From Runella sp. (lineage in GTDB: Bacteria > Bacteroidota > Bacteroidia > Cytophagales > Spirosomataceae): a DNA stretch of 32,387 nt. Both the position numbers and the translations under genes were made by a program. Below the pieces are notes generated by a model. It was not told where the DNA came from, ran no database searches, and saw only the letters and a program-made list of their open reading frames with translations. Positions 1 to 11,352 of the stretch are shown piece after piece. The stretch's first letter is position 1, and each line of letters opens with the position of its first letter. The stretch covers positions 1-32,387 of the forward strand of contig NZ_JAIXST010000160.1 in the NCBI RefSeq assembly GCF_027484545.1, written 5' to 3'.

Positions 1-65
1 GGGTAAAGTTCGTAATCAAGTAGTTCTAAGTCGAGCTCGGAAGGCAAAAGGAAGGCAGAGTCCAT
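1..65 (-). CDS. Partial leftward ORF cut by the window edge, unrecognised
   Basis: An ATG at 65 (reverse strand) opens a frame that stays open for 21 codons to the window edge, beginning MDSAFLLPSELDLELL. A perfect Bacteroidota -7 box (TAATTTTG) lies only four bases upstream of the ATG, so the transcript would be leaderless or nearly so. Too little is visible to name a family. The short open length could be chance; the promoter match is the main support. Confidence 0.25.
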   Translation of the reverse strand, partial: MDSAFLLPSELDLELLDYELY

Positions 66-502
66 TCTTCAAAATTACAACCCAAACCTCGACTTTCACC
101 AAATGTGACGATGAACCAGCTTCATTATGATTTCTTGCCCTATTCTGTTTGAGCAAACGGTTCCCCCATATTCTATTCAGATTCTTTTAAAGTGTATTGT
201 TTGTAGGCTATTAACCTTAATTGTCAGATTCAGAACGAGTTAATTTTTTTTGATTGAAGTTTTGGCTAAATGACTTAATTCTGGCGATTGCAACGAATTG
301 AGCCTTTAAGGCGTATAAATCATTAACAATTTGTTAATATTGTAAGAGCTAACAGATACCACAAGGGAGTCTATTTACTTACAATTCATTGGGTTTCCGT
401 TGGAACTATAACTGTCTGAAAAAACAAGCCACTTTCCACCCTGAAATAGCATGTAATCATGCGCAACCAAGACCTAACTACCTTTTTGAAATAACTATTC
501 TC
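66..502. other. Intergenic region with a 17-bp palindrome
   Basis: About 440 bases between the leftward partial ORF and the rightward cassette, with no convincing gene. At 322-338 there is a perfect palindrome: ATTAACAA (322-329), a central T, then TTGTTAAT. It overlaps TAATATTG (335-342), which is one base off a -7 box. This could be an operator over the promoter of the downstream cassette. A rightward frame is open from an ATG at 389, but its first 38 residues do not look like a signal peptide, so the later ATG at 503 was preferred. Confidence 0.4.
70..77 (-). promoter_or_regulatory. Candidate -7 promoter box, leftward
   Basis: The reverse strand reads TAATTTTG, an exact TAnnTTTG match. 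A TTTG lies about 22 bases upstream, slightly longer than the usual 19-21 base spacing. It would drive the partial ORF that leaves the window at position 1. Confidence 0.3.
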
Positions 503-985
503 ATGTCTATCCGCCTCACTATTTTATTCACATCAATCACCGTTTTGGGGTTTGCTCAAAGTAAGAAAGAAATTAAAAAGTACGACATCGTGGCCGTGAC
601 TGAAACCATTACGGAAGTGGTGGATGGAAAAGAAGTGACCCGTAATGATTCCTACAAAAAATTTGACAAAGACGGCAATGTTCTCGAAGAAGCCAATTAC
701 GATAAAACGGGGAAGTTGAAAGAGCGAATCGTGCGCATATTTGATCGTTTCGATAACAAAACTCAGGAAATCACTTTCGATGCCACTAATCGTCAAGCTA
801 AGCGCGAAACGTACAAATTCAACGAAATGGGAGAAAAGACCGAAGAATTGGAGTATAATGATAAAAATGTATTGGTCAGTAAATCCTTGTACGTAATTGA
901 CCGACGGGGCCTCAAAACTGAAAAGAAAGTGTATGACAGTAAAGGCAAACTTATTCAAACTAAAAAGTATCGCTACGATGATTGA
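503..985 (+). CDS. Secreted YD/MORN-like repeat protein, function unknown
   Basis: A 160-residue protein. The start at 503 gives a signal peptide (MSIRLTILFTSITVLGFAQS) ending in an AQS-type cleavage site, so it is probably periplasmic or surface exposed. The mature part is rich in Lys, Asp and Glu and repeats a short beta-hairpin unit resembling YD/RHS or YwqK-type repeats: YDKTGKLKERI, FDRFDNKTQEI, FNEMGEKTEEL, YDSKGKLIQTKKY. No catalytic motif is visible. Its stop overlaps the start of the VTC-domain gene by eight bases, implying co-translation with the cassette. Such repeat proteins in this phylum are usually uncharacterised, so the role is open. Confidence 0.7.
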   Translation: MSIRLTILFTSITVLGFAQSKKEIKKYDIVAVTETITEVVDGKEVTRNDSYKKFDKDGNVLEEANYDKTGKLKERIVRIFDRFDNKTQEITFDATNRQAKRETYKFNEMGEKTEELEYNDKNVLVSKSLYVIDRRGLKTEKKVYDSKGKLIQTKKYRYDD

Positions 986-1775
986 GGAATCGTTTCAGAC
1001 GGTTTCGCAAAAAGTAGCCCTGTTTGAACCCATCACGCTCGCTGAAATGGAGAGTGTAAAGTTGATGAACCGAACCGACGCTAAATTCCTGATTCCGCTT
1101 TGGATGTTGCCCGTCGTTTTGGATGATTTGCGCCCTCATTATCGAATTTTGGAGGTGAATGGGCACCGACTTTCAGACTATGAAACCTTGTATTTTGACA
1201 CCGATACCTTACAGCTTTATCATGAGCATCAGTCGGGGCGGCTCAATCGCTATAAAATCAGACAACGCAAATATGTACAGTCGAACCTGATTTTTACGGA
1301 AGTAAAATTTAAAAATAACAAAGGTCGGACTATTAAAACCCGTATTTCTCAGCAGCGGCTTCTCGGCGAAGAACTGGAAGAGAACGTAGTGAAGTTTTTA
1401 ACCCAACATACTTCGTTTAATCCAGCTGATTTGCAACCTATATTATGGGTAGACTTTACTCGTCTGACGCTTGTAAATCGTACTACTGCCGAACGCTTGA
1501 CGCTTGATCTGAATCTCACTTTTCGGAATGAAAAAAATCACCAAAGTTACCGAGAGGTAGTCATTGCGGAAGTCAAGCAAGAATCTTTAAAGCATTCCTT
1601 TTTTTTAGATTTGATGAAAAAATACCGCCTTCGAGAGGGTTCCATCAGCAAATATTGCCTCGGTATCATCAGTCTGTACGAAACAGTAAAGCACAATCGA
1701 TTTAAATTAAAACTGGATCATTTACGTAAAATAATTACCCACTATGATTTTTCTTCAAGAAATCACCGCGTCTGA
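978..1775 (+). CDS. VTC-domain (polyphosphate-polymerase-like) protein
   Basis: A 265-residue cytosolic protein of the VTC/CYTH-like tunnel fold. The ATG at 978 overlaps the previous stop (ATGATTGA). Residues expected to line the tunnel are visible: NRTDAKFLIP near the N-terminus, YETLYFDT, RYKIRQRKYV (basic strand), FTEVKFKNNKGRTIKTR, RLTLDLNLTFR, VVIAEVKQES and a C-terminal SISKYCLGI. In yeast Vtc4 this fold makes polyphosphate from ATP; bacterial relatives are mostly untested. The gene overlaps the next one (DUF4956) by 32 bases, and VTC and DUF4956 genes are commonly paired, often with a CotH-type kinase, which is not seen here. Family assignment is strong; enzymatic activity is inferred. 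Confidence 0.85.
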   Translation: MIEESFQTVSQKVALFEPITLAEMESVKLMNRTDAKFLIPLWMLPVVLDDLRPHYRILEVNGHRLSDYETLYFDTDTLQLYHEHQSGRLNRYKIRQRKYVQSNLIFTEVKFKNNKGRTIKTRISQQRLLGEELEENVVKFLTQHTSFNPADLQPILWVDFTRLTLVNRTTAERLTLDLNLTFRNEKNHQSYREVVIAEVKQESLKHSFFLDLMKKYRLREGSISKYCLGIISLYETVKHNRFKLKLDHLRKIITHYDFSSRNHRV

Positions 1776-2406
1776 AAGTTTTGAATGGTTTAATAAACTC
1801 CCCGAAAAGTTTTTCATACGACTGTTGATTGATGTATTGACCACAACGATACTGGTGCGATTTATTTATTTTCGTAACTATCGCCGCACCGACCTTTTTT
1901 TAACCTTTTTCAGCTTCAACTTAGTTATTTTTCTCATCACATATTTGCTCAATAAGGTGCAAATGTCGATGGGAGCGGCTTTTGGACTTTTTGCTGTATT
2001 TTCCATGTTGCGCTACCGTACCGAGGGATTATCGGCCAAGGATATGACCTATCTTTTTATCGTGATTTCGATGGGGCTGATTTCAGCTATTATCAAGGGA
2101 AGTTGGGATGAATTGGGGTTGGTCAGCAGTATGATTTTGCTGAGTGTGTGGCTTTTGGAAGGAAATTTGCTTATGAAAAGAGAGCTGACCAAAATTGTAC
2201 ATTACGACCGAATTGAACTGATTTTGCCCGAACGTCGTAATGAATTGCTTCAGGATCTGCAGGCTCGCACGGGCTTGGATGTTCACCGCGTGGAGATTCA
2301 GACCATGGATTTCTTGAAAGATTCGGCGATGGTTATGATTTTTTACTACCAAACCAACACCAAAAATGAGAAAACTAAAACAGCCCTCGTTTTGGAAAAT
2401 GTATAA
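1744..2406 (+). CDS. DUF4956 membrane protein
   Basis: A 220-residue inner-membrane protein. The N-terminal half has about four hydrophobic segments: LIDVLTTTILVRFIYF, LFLTFFSFNLVIFLITYLL, MGAAFGLFAVFSMLRYRTEG and LFIVISMGLISAII. The motif FGLFAVFSMLRYRTE followed by MTYLFIVISMGL is characteristic of DUF4956. The C-terminal roughly 80 residues are soluble and look like a small alpha/beta domain (LILPERRNELLQDLQARTGLDVHRVEIQTMD). It overlaps the upstream VTC gene by 32 bases and runs into the DUF2490 gene, so the three are probably translated from one mRNA. Partnership with VTC proteins suggests that it moves or senses the polymer made or bound by VTC; this is inference. Confidence 0.85.
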   Translation: MIFLQEITASESFEWFNKLPEKFFIRLLIDVLTTTILVRFIYFRNYRRTDLFLTFFSFNLVIFLITYLLNKVQMSMGAAFGLFAVFSMLRYRTEGLSAKDMTYLFIVISMGLISAIIKGSWDELGLVSSMILLSVWLLEGNLLMKRELTKIVHYDRIELILPERRNELLQDLQARTGLDVHRVEIQTMDFLKDSAMVMIFYYQTNTKNEKTKTALVLENV

Positions 2407-2428
2407 CTCAAAAAGTGAATTTACGGCA

Positions 2429-3094
2429 ATGAAGTATCCGGCTTTTCTTTTCTTTTTACTGATTTCGTTTTGTAGCTATTCTCAGGCGACTGACATTGGC
2501 CTTTGGTCGGGTGTAGGAGTAGAGAAAAAAATCAATAAATCGTTTTCGGTAAATCTCAACGCGCAGACTCGATTTACGGATAACATTTCTATCATGCGCG
2601 TTTTTTTAGGTGAATTGGGGGTTTCTTACAAAATTACCAAGCACTGGGAAATAAGCGGCTATTACCGGTATATCGGACGTCGCAAGAAAACGGACGATAA
2701 AACCGGGTATTACTATCGCCCTTACCACCGTTTTTACGCCGATTTAGCTTACGACCATAAGCTGTGGAAGTTGAAATTTGATTATCGATTGCGTTACCAA
2801 AACCAATTCAAAGACGATACAAGCACGGATGGGTTGGAACCCGATAAAAGTTATCTGCGCAACAAATTTGGGCTTTCTTTCCCAAATAAATCTCGCTTTA
2901 CTCCGTACGTTTCAACCGATGTGTTTTATCAATTGGGAGGAACAGGCTTTGATCAGATGCGGAACAAAGCAGGCGTAGAAATCGCTATAAACAAACGCAA
3001 TAAACTGGATATTTCGGGTTTTACAGATTACCAATTGCAGGGTTCTCAAGACAATCGCTTTCTGTTGGGTGTGAATTATAAGGTAAAGTTTTAA
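2429..3094 (+). CDS. DUF2490 outer-membrane beta-barrel protein
   Basis: The ATG at 2429 was chosen because it gives a clean signal peptide (MKYPAFLFFLLISFCSYSQA); a longer frame starts at 2366 and would bury it. The mature protein of about 200 residues consists of alternating aromatic beta-strands, for example WSGVGVEKKINKSFSVNLNA, HWEISGYYRYIGRRKK, KLKFDYRLRYQNQFK, RNKFGLSFPNKSRFTPYVST and RFLLGVNYKVKF, ending in the strand-plus-Phe typical of outer-membrane barrels. This matches DUF2490. As the last gene of the cassette it would supply an outer-membrane component to the VTC/DUF4956 pair. Substrate unknown. Confidence 0.8.
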   Translation: MKYPAFLFFLLISFCSYSQATDIGLWSGVGVEKKINKSFSVNLNAQTRFTDNISIMRVFLGELGVSYKITKHWEISGYYRYIGRRKKTDDKTGYYYRPYHRFYADLAYDHKLWKLKFDYRLRYQNQFKDDTSTDGLEPDKSYLRNKFGLSFPNKSRFTPYVSTDVFYQLGGTGFDQMRNKAGVEIAINKRNKLDISGFTDYQLQGSQDNRFLLGVNYKVKF

Positions 3095-3118
3095 ATACTC
3101 GAAAATCATTAAGTAAAG

Positions 3119-3138
3119 TCTTCCCTAAGTGGGGAAGA
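3119..3138 (+). terminator. Weak hairpin after the VTC/DUF2490 cassette
   Basis: TCTTCCC (3119-3125) pairs with GGGAAGA (3132-3138) around a six-base loop and is followed by a short TTT. It lies 25 bases after the DUF2490 stop, where the cassette should end. A weak intrinsic terminator or a small dispersed palindrome; the T tract is poor. Confidence 0.35.
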
Positions 3139-3171
3139 TTTAGATGGGGTTAAAATTGCAGAAATGATTCG

Positions 3172-3179
3172 TAAATTTG
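3172..3179 (+). promoter_or_regulatory. -7 promoter box of the Uma2 gene
   Basis: TAAATTTG is an exact TAnnTTTG match. It overlaps the in-frame ATG at 3177, so transcription should begin around 3185 and translation must start at the later ATG (3204). No well-spaced -33 TTTG is visible. Confidence 0.45.
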
Positions 3180-3203
3180 CGTATAAGACTAACTATATGT
3201 TTT

Positions 3204-3851
3204 ATGAGTGCTGACCAATTTTTTGATATGCCTAATTTACCCTTGCTCATCGAACAGGCACGGATAAGGCTGGAGGCTGAAAAATTGGTACGGCAGCATT
3301 TTTACGAAACTGTTGACGAAAACACCAAAATGGAGTTTATCAATGGGGAGATACTTTTTCAGTCGCCTGTTAAGAAAATGCACAATGAAGCAACAGGGAA
3401 TCTGTACATGCTCATCAAAATATATGCGTCAAAGTATAATTTAGGGTGGACAGGTGTCGAAAAAGTACTGGTATCGCTTACCCGCAACGACTATGAGCCC
3501 GACGTTTGCTTTTGGAAAAAAGACCGAGCACAACACTTTACGGAAGAACAAATGCAGTTTCCTGCGCCGGATTTGGTTATCGAAATACTTTCTCCAAAAA
3601 CTGCTAAAACTGACCGAACCACCAAATATGTGGATTATGAAGCTCATGGGGTACATGAATATTGGATTGTTGACCCCAAAAAGAAACAGGTAGAGCAGTT
3701 TATCCTTATCAACGGGCAGTATTATCTTCGATTCAAAGGTTCTGACGGCGACATTAAAAGCGAAGCCGTTGAGGGTTTTATCATTGATGTGGAAGCTGTT
3801 TTTGACTCCGAGATGATGAATCAGGAGTTGGTGAAAATGTTAATACCATGA
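3204..3851 (+). CDS. Uma2 family (DUF820) nuclease-fold protein
   Basis: A 215-residue cytosolic protein with the Uma2/DUF820 PD-(D/E)XK-type fold. Visible landmarks are MEFINGEILFQSP, a first acidic site in DYEPDVCFW, the core strand APDLVIEILSPKTAKTDRTTK (acidic Glu and Lys in the usual places) and HEYWIVDPKKKQVEQF. The ATG at 3204 was chosen because an earlier in-frame ATG at 3177 overlaps the promoter -7 box. Genes of this family occur in many copies in cyanobacteria and Bacteroidota; a nuclease role is predicted from the fold, but the biological target is unknown. It is a single gene converging on coaX. Confidence 0.85.
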   Translation: MSADQFFDMPNLPLLIEQARIRLEAEKLVRQHFYETVDENTKMEFINGEILFQSPVKKMHNEATGNLYMLIKIYASKYNLGWTGVEKVLVSLTRNDYEPDVCFWKKDRAQHFTEEQMQFPAPDLVIEILSPKTAKTDRTTKYVDYEAHGVHEYWIVDPKKKQVEQFILINGQYYLRFKGSDGDIKSEAVEGFIIDVEAVFDSEMMNQELVKMLIP

Positions 3852-3879
3852 TTGTACGAATTAAACTGAATTCCGAGGT

Positions 3880-4653
3880 TTAAGAATCACGTCCCACTCT
3901 TTCCCCAATCATCCGTAAACCATCCAGCGTAAGACTTCGGTTTACTTCTACAAATTCGCCGTGGAGCGTATCAATAATGGATGAAAGCCCTCCCGTTGCC
4001 AAAGCAATGCAATCTCCGTCCAATTCGCGACGAATCCGAGTAATCATCCCTCTTACCAAACTTTCATATCCCAATAATATTCCCGCCTGAATGGCGTGGG
4101 TCGTGTTTTTTCCAATGGCTGATTCAGGCAATTTCAAAGGTACTTCGGGAAGTTGAGCCGTGTTGGAAAACAATGCTTTTACGGCCGTTTTAAGACCGGG
4201 GGCAATAGCTACGCCCAAAATTCTACCGTCAAAAGAGACCGTTGTAAAGGTCAAAGCCGTTCCAAAATCTACGACTACGGCATTGCGTGCGTATTTGGTA
4301 TAAGCTGCTACGGCATTAGCGACGAGGTCGCTGCCGATTTCGTGTGGATGATCTATTTCTACTTTTAAATCCGGGTATACATCTGGCCCAACCACGACGA
4401 GACTCTGCCCGAAAAGATGGGTAAGCATAGTCCGCAGGATAGGAGTAAGCGGAGGAACAACGCTGCTCAACACAGTCGTTTTTACGTCCCCAATGACTAA
4501 ATTAGCCTCCAGAAAATGAAGACGCAACTTACTTTCATAAAAATACGGAGGTTCGTCGGGCAGAGAGCGGATACGAAATATATGGGTCCATTCTTCATTT
4601 TGCCAGATACCAAAAACGGTATCTGTATTACCTGCATCAACGGCTAAAAGCAT
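3880..4653 (-). CDS. coaX: Type III pantothenate kinase
   Basis: A 257-residue cytosolic enzyme that phosphorylates pantothenate, the first committed step of coenzyme A synthesis. The ASKHA-fold landmarks are clear: the N-terminal phosphate loop MLLAVDAGNTDTVFGIW (Asp6), GSDLVANAVAAYTKY (residues 107-121, with the conserved Asp109) and VVDFGTALTF (127-136), then LATGGLSS near the C-terminus. The length matches the family (about 255). It is monocistronic, converging on the Uma2 gene with about 30 bases between the stops and diverging from the beta-galactosidase gene. Type III enzymes are not feedback-inhibited by CoA and need a monovalent cation (family knowledge). Confidence 0.95.
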   Translation of the reverse strand: MLLAVDAGNTDTVFGIWQNEEWTHIFRIRSLPDEPPYFYESKLRLHFLEANLVIGDVKTTVLSSVVPPLTPILRTMLTHLFGQSLVVVGPDVYPDLKVEIDHPHEIGSDLVANAVAAYTKYARNAVVVDFGTALTFTTVSFDGRILGVAIAPGLKTAVKALFSNTAQLPEVPLKLPESAIGKNTTHAIQAGILLGYESLVRGMITRIRRELDGDCIALATGGLSSIIDTLHGEFVEVNRSLTLDGLRMIGERVGRDS

Positions 4654-4829
4654 GATTTATAGAATTTGCGAAGTATGATTTACAATGTCCAATTTAAAAA
4701 ACTTCCTTTGAAGGCTTGGGGCTTTTGCCAATATCACCTTTATTTTTTCGTTCTCTTTTTGTTGGTTCTGCCAAAAGAGCCTTTATTTTGTATTCTTTAA
4801 TTGCGTTTTCCGAATTTAACCTGCTTTGA

Positions 4830-8222
<3,393 letters not shown>

Positions 8223-8303
8223 AATCAGCGTATTTTATTTCGGTGCGCTGCACCTCTCTTTTTATTTATCCAACGGCTTTCCTACAAATATTGAGGGGGG
8301 CTG

Positions 8304-8315
8304 CCCGTGCGGTAC
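8304..8315. repeat. Short dispersed repeat, copy 1
   Basis: CCCGTGCGGTAC recurs exactly at 20463-20474. Both copies lie in G/C-rich intergenic DNA just after a stop codon, unlike the surrounding AT-rich spacers. Probably a fragment of a dispersed palindromic repeat family. Confidence 0.35.
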
Positions 8316-8333
8316 TACGTACCTGAAACAAAC

Positions 8334-8363
8334 AAAAAAGTCGGGTTCTCACCCGACTTTTTT
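8334..8363. terminator. Bidirectional intrinsic terminator between the beta-galactosidase and M16 genes
   Basis: A six-base A run plus GTCGGGT (8334-8346) pairs perfectly with ACCCGAC plus a T run (8351-8363) around a four-base loop. It is 13 bases past the M16 stop on the reverse strand and about 110 bases past the beta-galactosidase stop, so it can end both convergent transcripts. Confidence 0.85.
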
Positions 8364-8375
8364 GCAAACTGCTGC

Positions 8376-11180
8376 TTACTTCTTCTCCGGCAACAACACC
8401 ACTTTGATAAAGTTGGTATCGTTAAGGTACTTATTGGCAGCTGCTTTGGTGCTTTCAACCGTAATTTTGTTCAGTTGTTTTTCCCAATCCAACACGCTCT
8501 TAGGGTCTTCATTATTGGTGTAAGCACCAATAAGTTGTCCTTGCCAAAAACCGTTCTCTTTCATTTGGACTTCCATAGAGCGGCGAGTTTCGGCTTTAAA
8601 CTTATCAATGTCGCCTTGTGTAGCACCGTTTTTCTTGATTTCGTCAAGGACTGCTAACGTTTTGGTTGCCAATTCTTCCACACGCTCCGGACCTGTACCA
8701 TAACCGATACGGAAGTTATAACGAGGCACGGGAATTTTGCCATACGTAGCTCGTGCACCAATGCCGTAAACACCGCTTTCTTTCTCACGAATTACTTCGA
8801 TAAGTTTGATGTTCAGGATTTCTTCCAAGGCGTCTAATTGCCAATTGTTATCATCATTGTACTCGTAATCGCCGCTGTACACTAAAGATGCCTGGCTTTT
8901 TTGCTCAATACCTTTGTACACCTTCTTATCTATGCGTCCTTTAGGAGTGCGGATACCCAAGTCACGGAACGATTCTTTCTTGTTTAAAGTAGGCAATGCA
9001 CCCAGGTATTTTTCAAGTAAAGGCTTGATTTGCTCTACTTTAAATGAACCCGTGAAGAAAAAAGTAAAATCGGCAGGGTCGGCAAAACGCTCTTTGTAAA
9101 TGGCATAAGCACGGTCAGCGTTGGCCATATCCCAACGCTCTACACTGATAGGCAGGCGTCGGAAGCTATTGTTCCCTAAAATGATGCTTAAGCTGTCTTG
9201 AAATACTTTTTCCGGCGAAGGAGAAGCCGTCATATTTTGAATAGCAGAGCGTTGGGTCGTCATAAATCCTTTGATGACTTCATCATCTTTGCGAGGCTTG
9301 GTGAAATAGGCATAAATCAATTGAAATGCCGTTTCGAGGTCTTTAGGGCTGCAACTTCCTGAGAATCCTTCTTCATTTTCTCCCACAAATGGACTAACGT
9401 TGACTACTTTACCTGTCAGGTATTTTTTCAACGCGTTTTGACTGAATTCTCCCACGCCGCTTTCTTCAACCACCGCATCCGAAAGTCCGGCACTCATGTA
9501 GTCCTTGTCTGAGTAAAGCGATGTTCCTCCCTGGCTTCTGGCTCCAATAAGGATTTCGTCATTTTTAAACTCGGTTGGTTTCAAAACCACCTTTACGCCA
9601 TTGCTCAACGTAAGCTCTGTGGCGCCGATTTCGGCAATTTGTTTGGTAGAGGCAGTGCTTCCGGCTTTAGGAAGATTTTCTACCAATGGTTTGTTGACCA
9701 CTTTGTCTTCGTAAGCTGTTACATCTTTTCCTGCGCTGTTTACCCATTCCAATATTTTTGCTTCAGTTGGCAACTTATCCTTATCTTTTTCCGAAGCCAT
9801 CACAATCACCGTACGATTATCAGGTGTCAAGTATTTGGCTGATAAGTTATTTATCTCTTCGATTTTGATGCCGTCCAATTGTTCTTTTACGAATTCGTAG
9901 TAAAATTCAATTCCGGTAGCCGGGGAGCCTTCCAGAAAATGATTCATGTACTCACTGACGTAGTTAGCCGACTTGGTTTTGTCTTTTTCCTTAAAACGTC
10001 TTTCTACGCCGGTCATCAATTGTTTTTTAGTACGGTCTAACTCACTGGCCGTAAACCCAAAATTTTTGACCCGAATACCCTCATTCAATACCGCTTTAAG
10101 GGCACCTTCCAAGTTGCCGTCTTTGGCGACTGCGATATTAAAGAAGGCATCGTAATCTCCAATAAAACCTCCGTAACTCGCTCCGCCAAATAAGAAAGGA
10201 GGAGCTGCCTGTTGAGTAAGTTCCTGCAAACGAGCCTGCAACATTTGATTGAATAACGTACGTTTGATGGATTCACGAGAATCGTTCAACGTTTTTTCTT
10301 CAGCCTTTGGAAGCTTGGTTAATACCTGAGCCATCATGTAAGGTTGTTCCGGGTCGGTTACAATGGCTACCCGAGTTCCTTTAAAGTCTGCAATGGGATA
10401 TTTGCCGAAAGGTCTGGGTTTTACGGCGGCCGGAATAGCGCCGAAACGTTCTTTGATGGTTTTCTCTACTTGGTCAATGTCAAAATCGCCTACCGCAGCG
10501 ATCGCCTGCAAATCAGGACGGTACCAGGTTTTATAGAAATTGCGGATGGTTTCGTGCGTAAAGTTTTTAAGAATATCTTCCGTTCCAATCACGGTACGTT
10601 TACCATATTTAGAATCACCTACCAAAATAGGCATCCATTTATCACGCATCCGTTGTTGGGCTCCTTTCCCACCGCGAAATTCCTCCAAAATCACGCCACG
10701 CTCTTTGTCGATTTCCGCGCCTTCAAAAGTGATGTTATGCGCCCAATCTTCCAACACGATAAATGCCTTGTTGAAAATGTCGGCGGAATCCGTAGGAACC
10801 GGAAGTTGATAGACGGTTTGGTCCTGACCTGTAAAAGCATTTAAATCATCCCCAAATTTAACTCCTGCTCGCTGAAGGTAGCTAATCAACTCATTTTTTG
10901 GAAAACTTTTGGTTCCGTTAAAGGCCATGTGCTCTGTAAAGTGCGCCAAGCCGTTTTCTTTGTCCTCTTCCTGAATGGCTCCTACTTTATTGATTAAATA
11001 CAACTCCGCCCGCTTTTTAGGTTCTTCGTTTTTGCGGATATAATACGTCATCCCATTAGGTAGTTTTCCATAGCGAACTTTTGGATCAAACGGAATGGGC
11101 TTTTTGAGGTCGGTTTGGGCAAAGGCTGCATTTACCCAAATGAATACTGTTGCGATGAGCAGTAATTTGGTTTGTTTCAT
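8376..11180 (-). CDS. Exported M16 family zinc metalloprotease (pitrilysin-like)
   Basis: A 934-residue protein starting at the ATG at 11180, which gives a signal peptide (MKQTKLLLIATVFIWVNAAFA); a frame starting 57 bases earlier has no export signal. The inverted zinc motif HxxEH is present as HFTEH (His80, Glu83, His84) with the downstream Glu cluster ERGVILEE (about 160-167) supplying the third ligand. Two M16 halves follow the usual order: an active N-terminal half, and an inactive C-terminal half beginning near IGATELTLSNGVKVVLKP. The length matches the two-domain clamshell peptidases of about 900-950 residues. It acts in the periplasm on peptides or unfolded segments; the natural substrate is unknown. 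It is transcribed alone, convergent with the beta-galactosidase gene. Confidence 0.92.
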   Translation of the reverse strand: MKQTKLLLIATVFIWVNAAFAQTDLKKPIPFDPKVRYGKLPNGMTYYIRKNEEPKKRAELYLINKVGAIQEEDKENGLAHFTEHMAFNGTKSFPKNELISYLQRAGVKFGDDLNAFTGQDQTVYQLPVPTDSADIFNKAFIVLEDWAHNITFEGAEIDKERGVILEEFRGGKGAQQRMRDKWMPILVGDSKYGKRTVIGTEDILKNFTHETIRNFYKTWYRPDLQAIAAVGDFDIDQVEKTIKERFGAIPAAVKPRPFGKYPIADFKGTRVAIVTDPEQPYMMAQVLTKLPKAEEKTLNDSRESIKRTLFNQMLQARLQELTQQAAPPFLFGGASYGGFIGDYDAFFNIAVAKDGNLEGALKAVLNEGIRVKNFGFTASELDRTKKQLMTGVERRFKEKDKTKSANYVSEYMNHFLEGSPATGIEFYYEFVKEQLDGIKIEEINNLSAKYLTPDNRTVIVMASEKDKDKLPTEAKILEWVNSAGKDVTAYEDKVVNKPLVENLPKAGSTASTKQIAEIGATELTLSNGVKVVLKPTEFKNDEILIGARSQGGTSLYSDKDYMSAGLSDAVVEESGVGEFSQNALKKYLTGKVVNVSPFVGENEEGFSGSCSPKDLETAFQLIYAYFTKPRKDDEVIKGFMTTQRSAIQNMTASPSPEKVFQDSLSIILGNNSFRRLPISVERWDMANADRAYAIYKERFADPADFTFFFTGSFKVEQIKPLLEKYLGALPTLNKKESFRDLGIRTPKGRIDKKVYKGIEQKSQASLVYSGDYEYNDDNNWQLDALEEILNIKLIEVIREKESGVYGIGARATYGKIPVPRYNFRIGYGTGPERVEELATKTLAVLDEIKKNGATQGDIDKFKAETRRSMEVQMKENGFWQGQLIGAYTNNEDPKSVLDWEKQLNKITVESTKAAANKYLNDTNFIKVVLLPEKK

Positions 11181-11293
11181 GGATTTATAAAGTTTAATTG
11201 GATAATTGATTTCTGATAAAACAAGTTGTTTACGCACATGTTCACAAATTATTGTGGATAAACGGTCGAAATAAAGGTTTGATGATAAAATGA

Positions 11294-11301
11294 TACTTTT
11301 G
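11294..11301 (+). promoter_or_regulatory. -7 promoter box of the YigZ gene
   Basis: TACTTTTG is an exact TAnnTTTG match 51 bases before the ATG at 11353. The nearest TTTG (11278-11281) is too close to be a standard -33 element, so only the -7 box is supported. Confidence 0.45.
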
Positions 11302-11352
11302 AAGGAATTTTTAAAAACGAAAAAGTTAGTTTTTGCAAAAAAAGTAGAATAA

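Noticed and set aside
1-65. N-terminus of QueA (tRNA ribosyltransferase-isomerase)
   Set aside because: The LLDYELYP string is vaguely similar to the QueA opening, but 21 residues with several mismatches do not support the name.
533-958. 141-codon reverse ORF opposite the YD-like protein
   Set aside because: Mirror of a Lys/Glu-rich forward gene, giving an artificial Phe/Ile/Leu-rich translation; the forward frame has a signal peptide and a translational overlap with the next gene.
10344-10844. 166-codon forward ORF inside the M16 protease gene
   Set aside because: Antisense to the N-terminal protease half containing the zinc motif; no family resemblance and no promoter.
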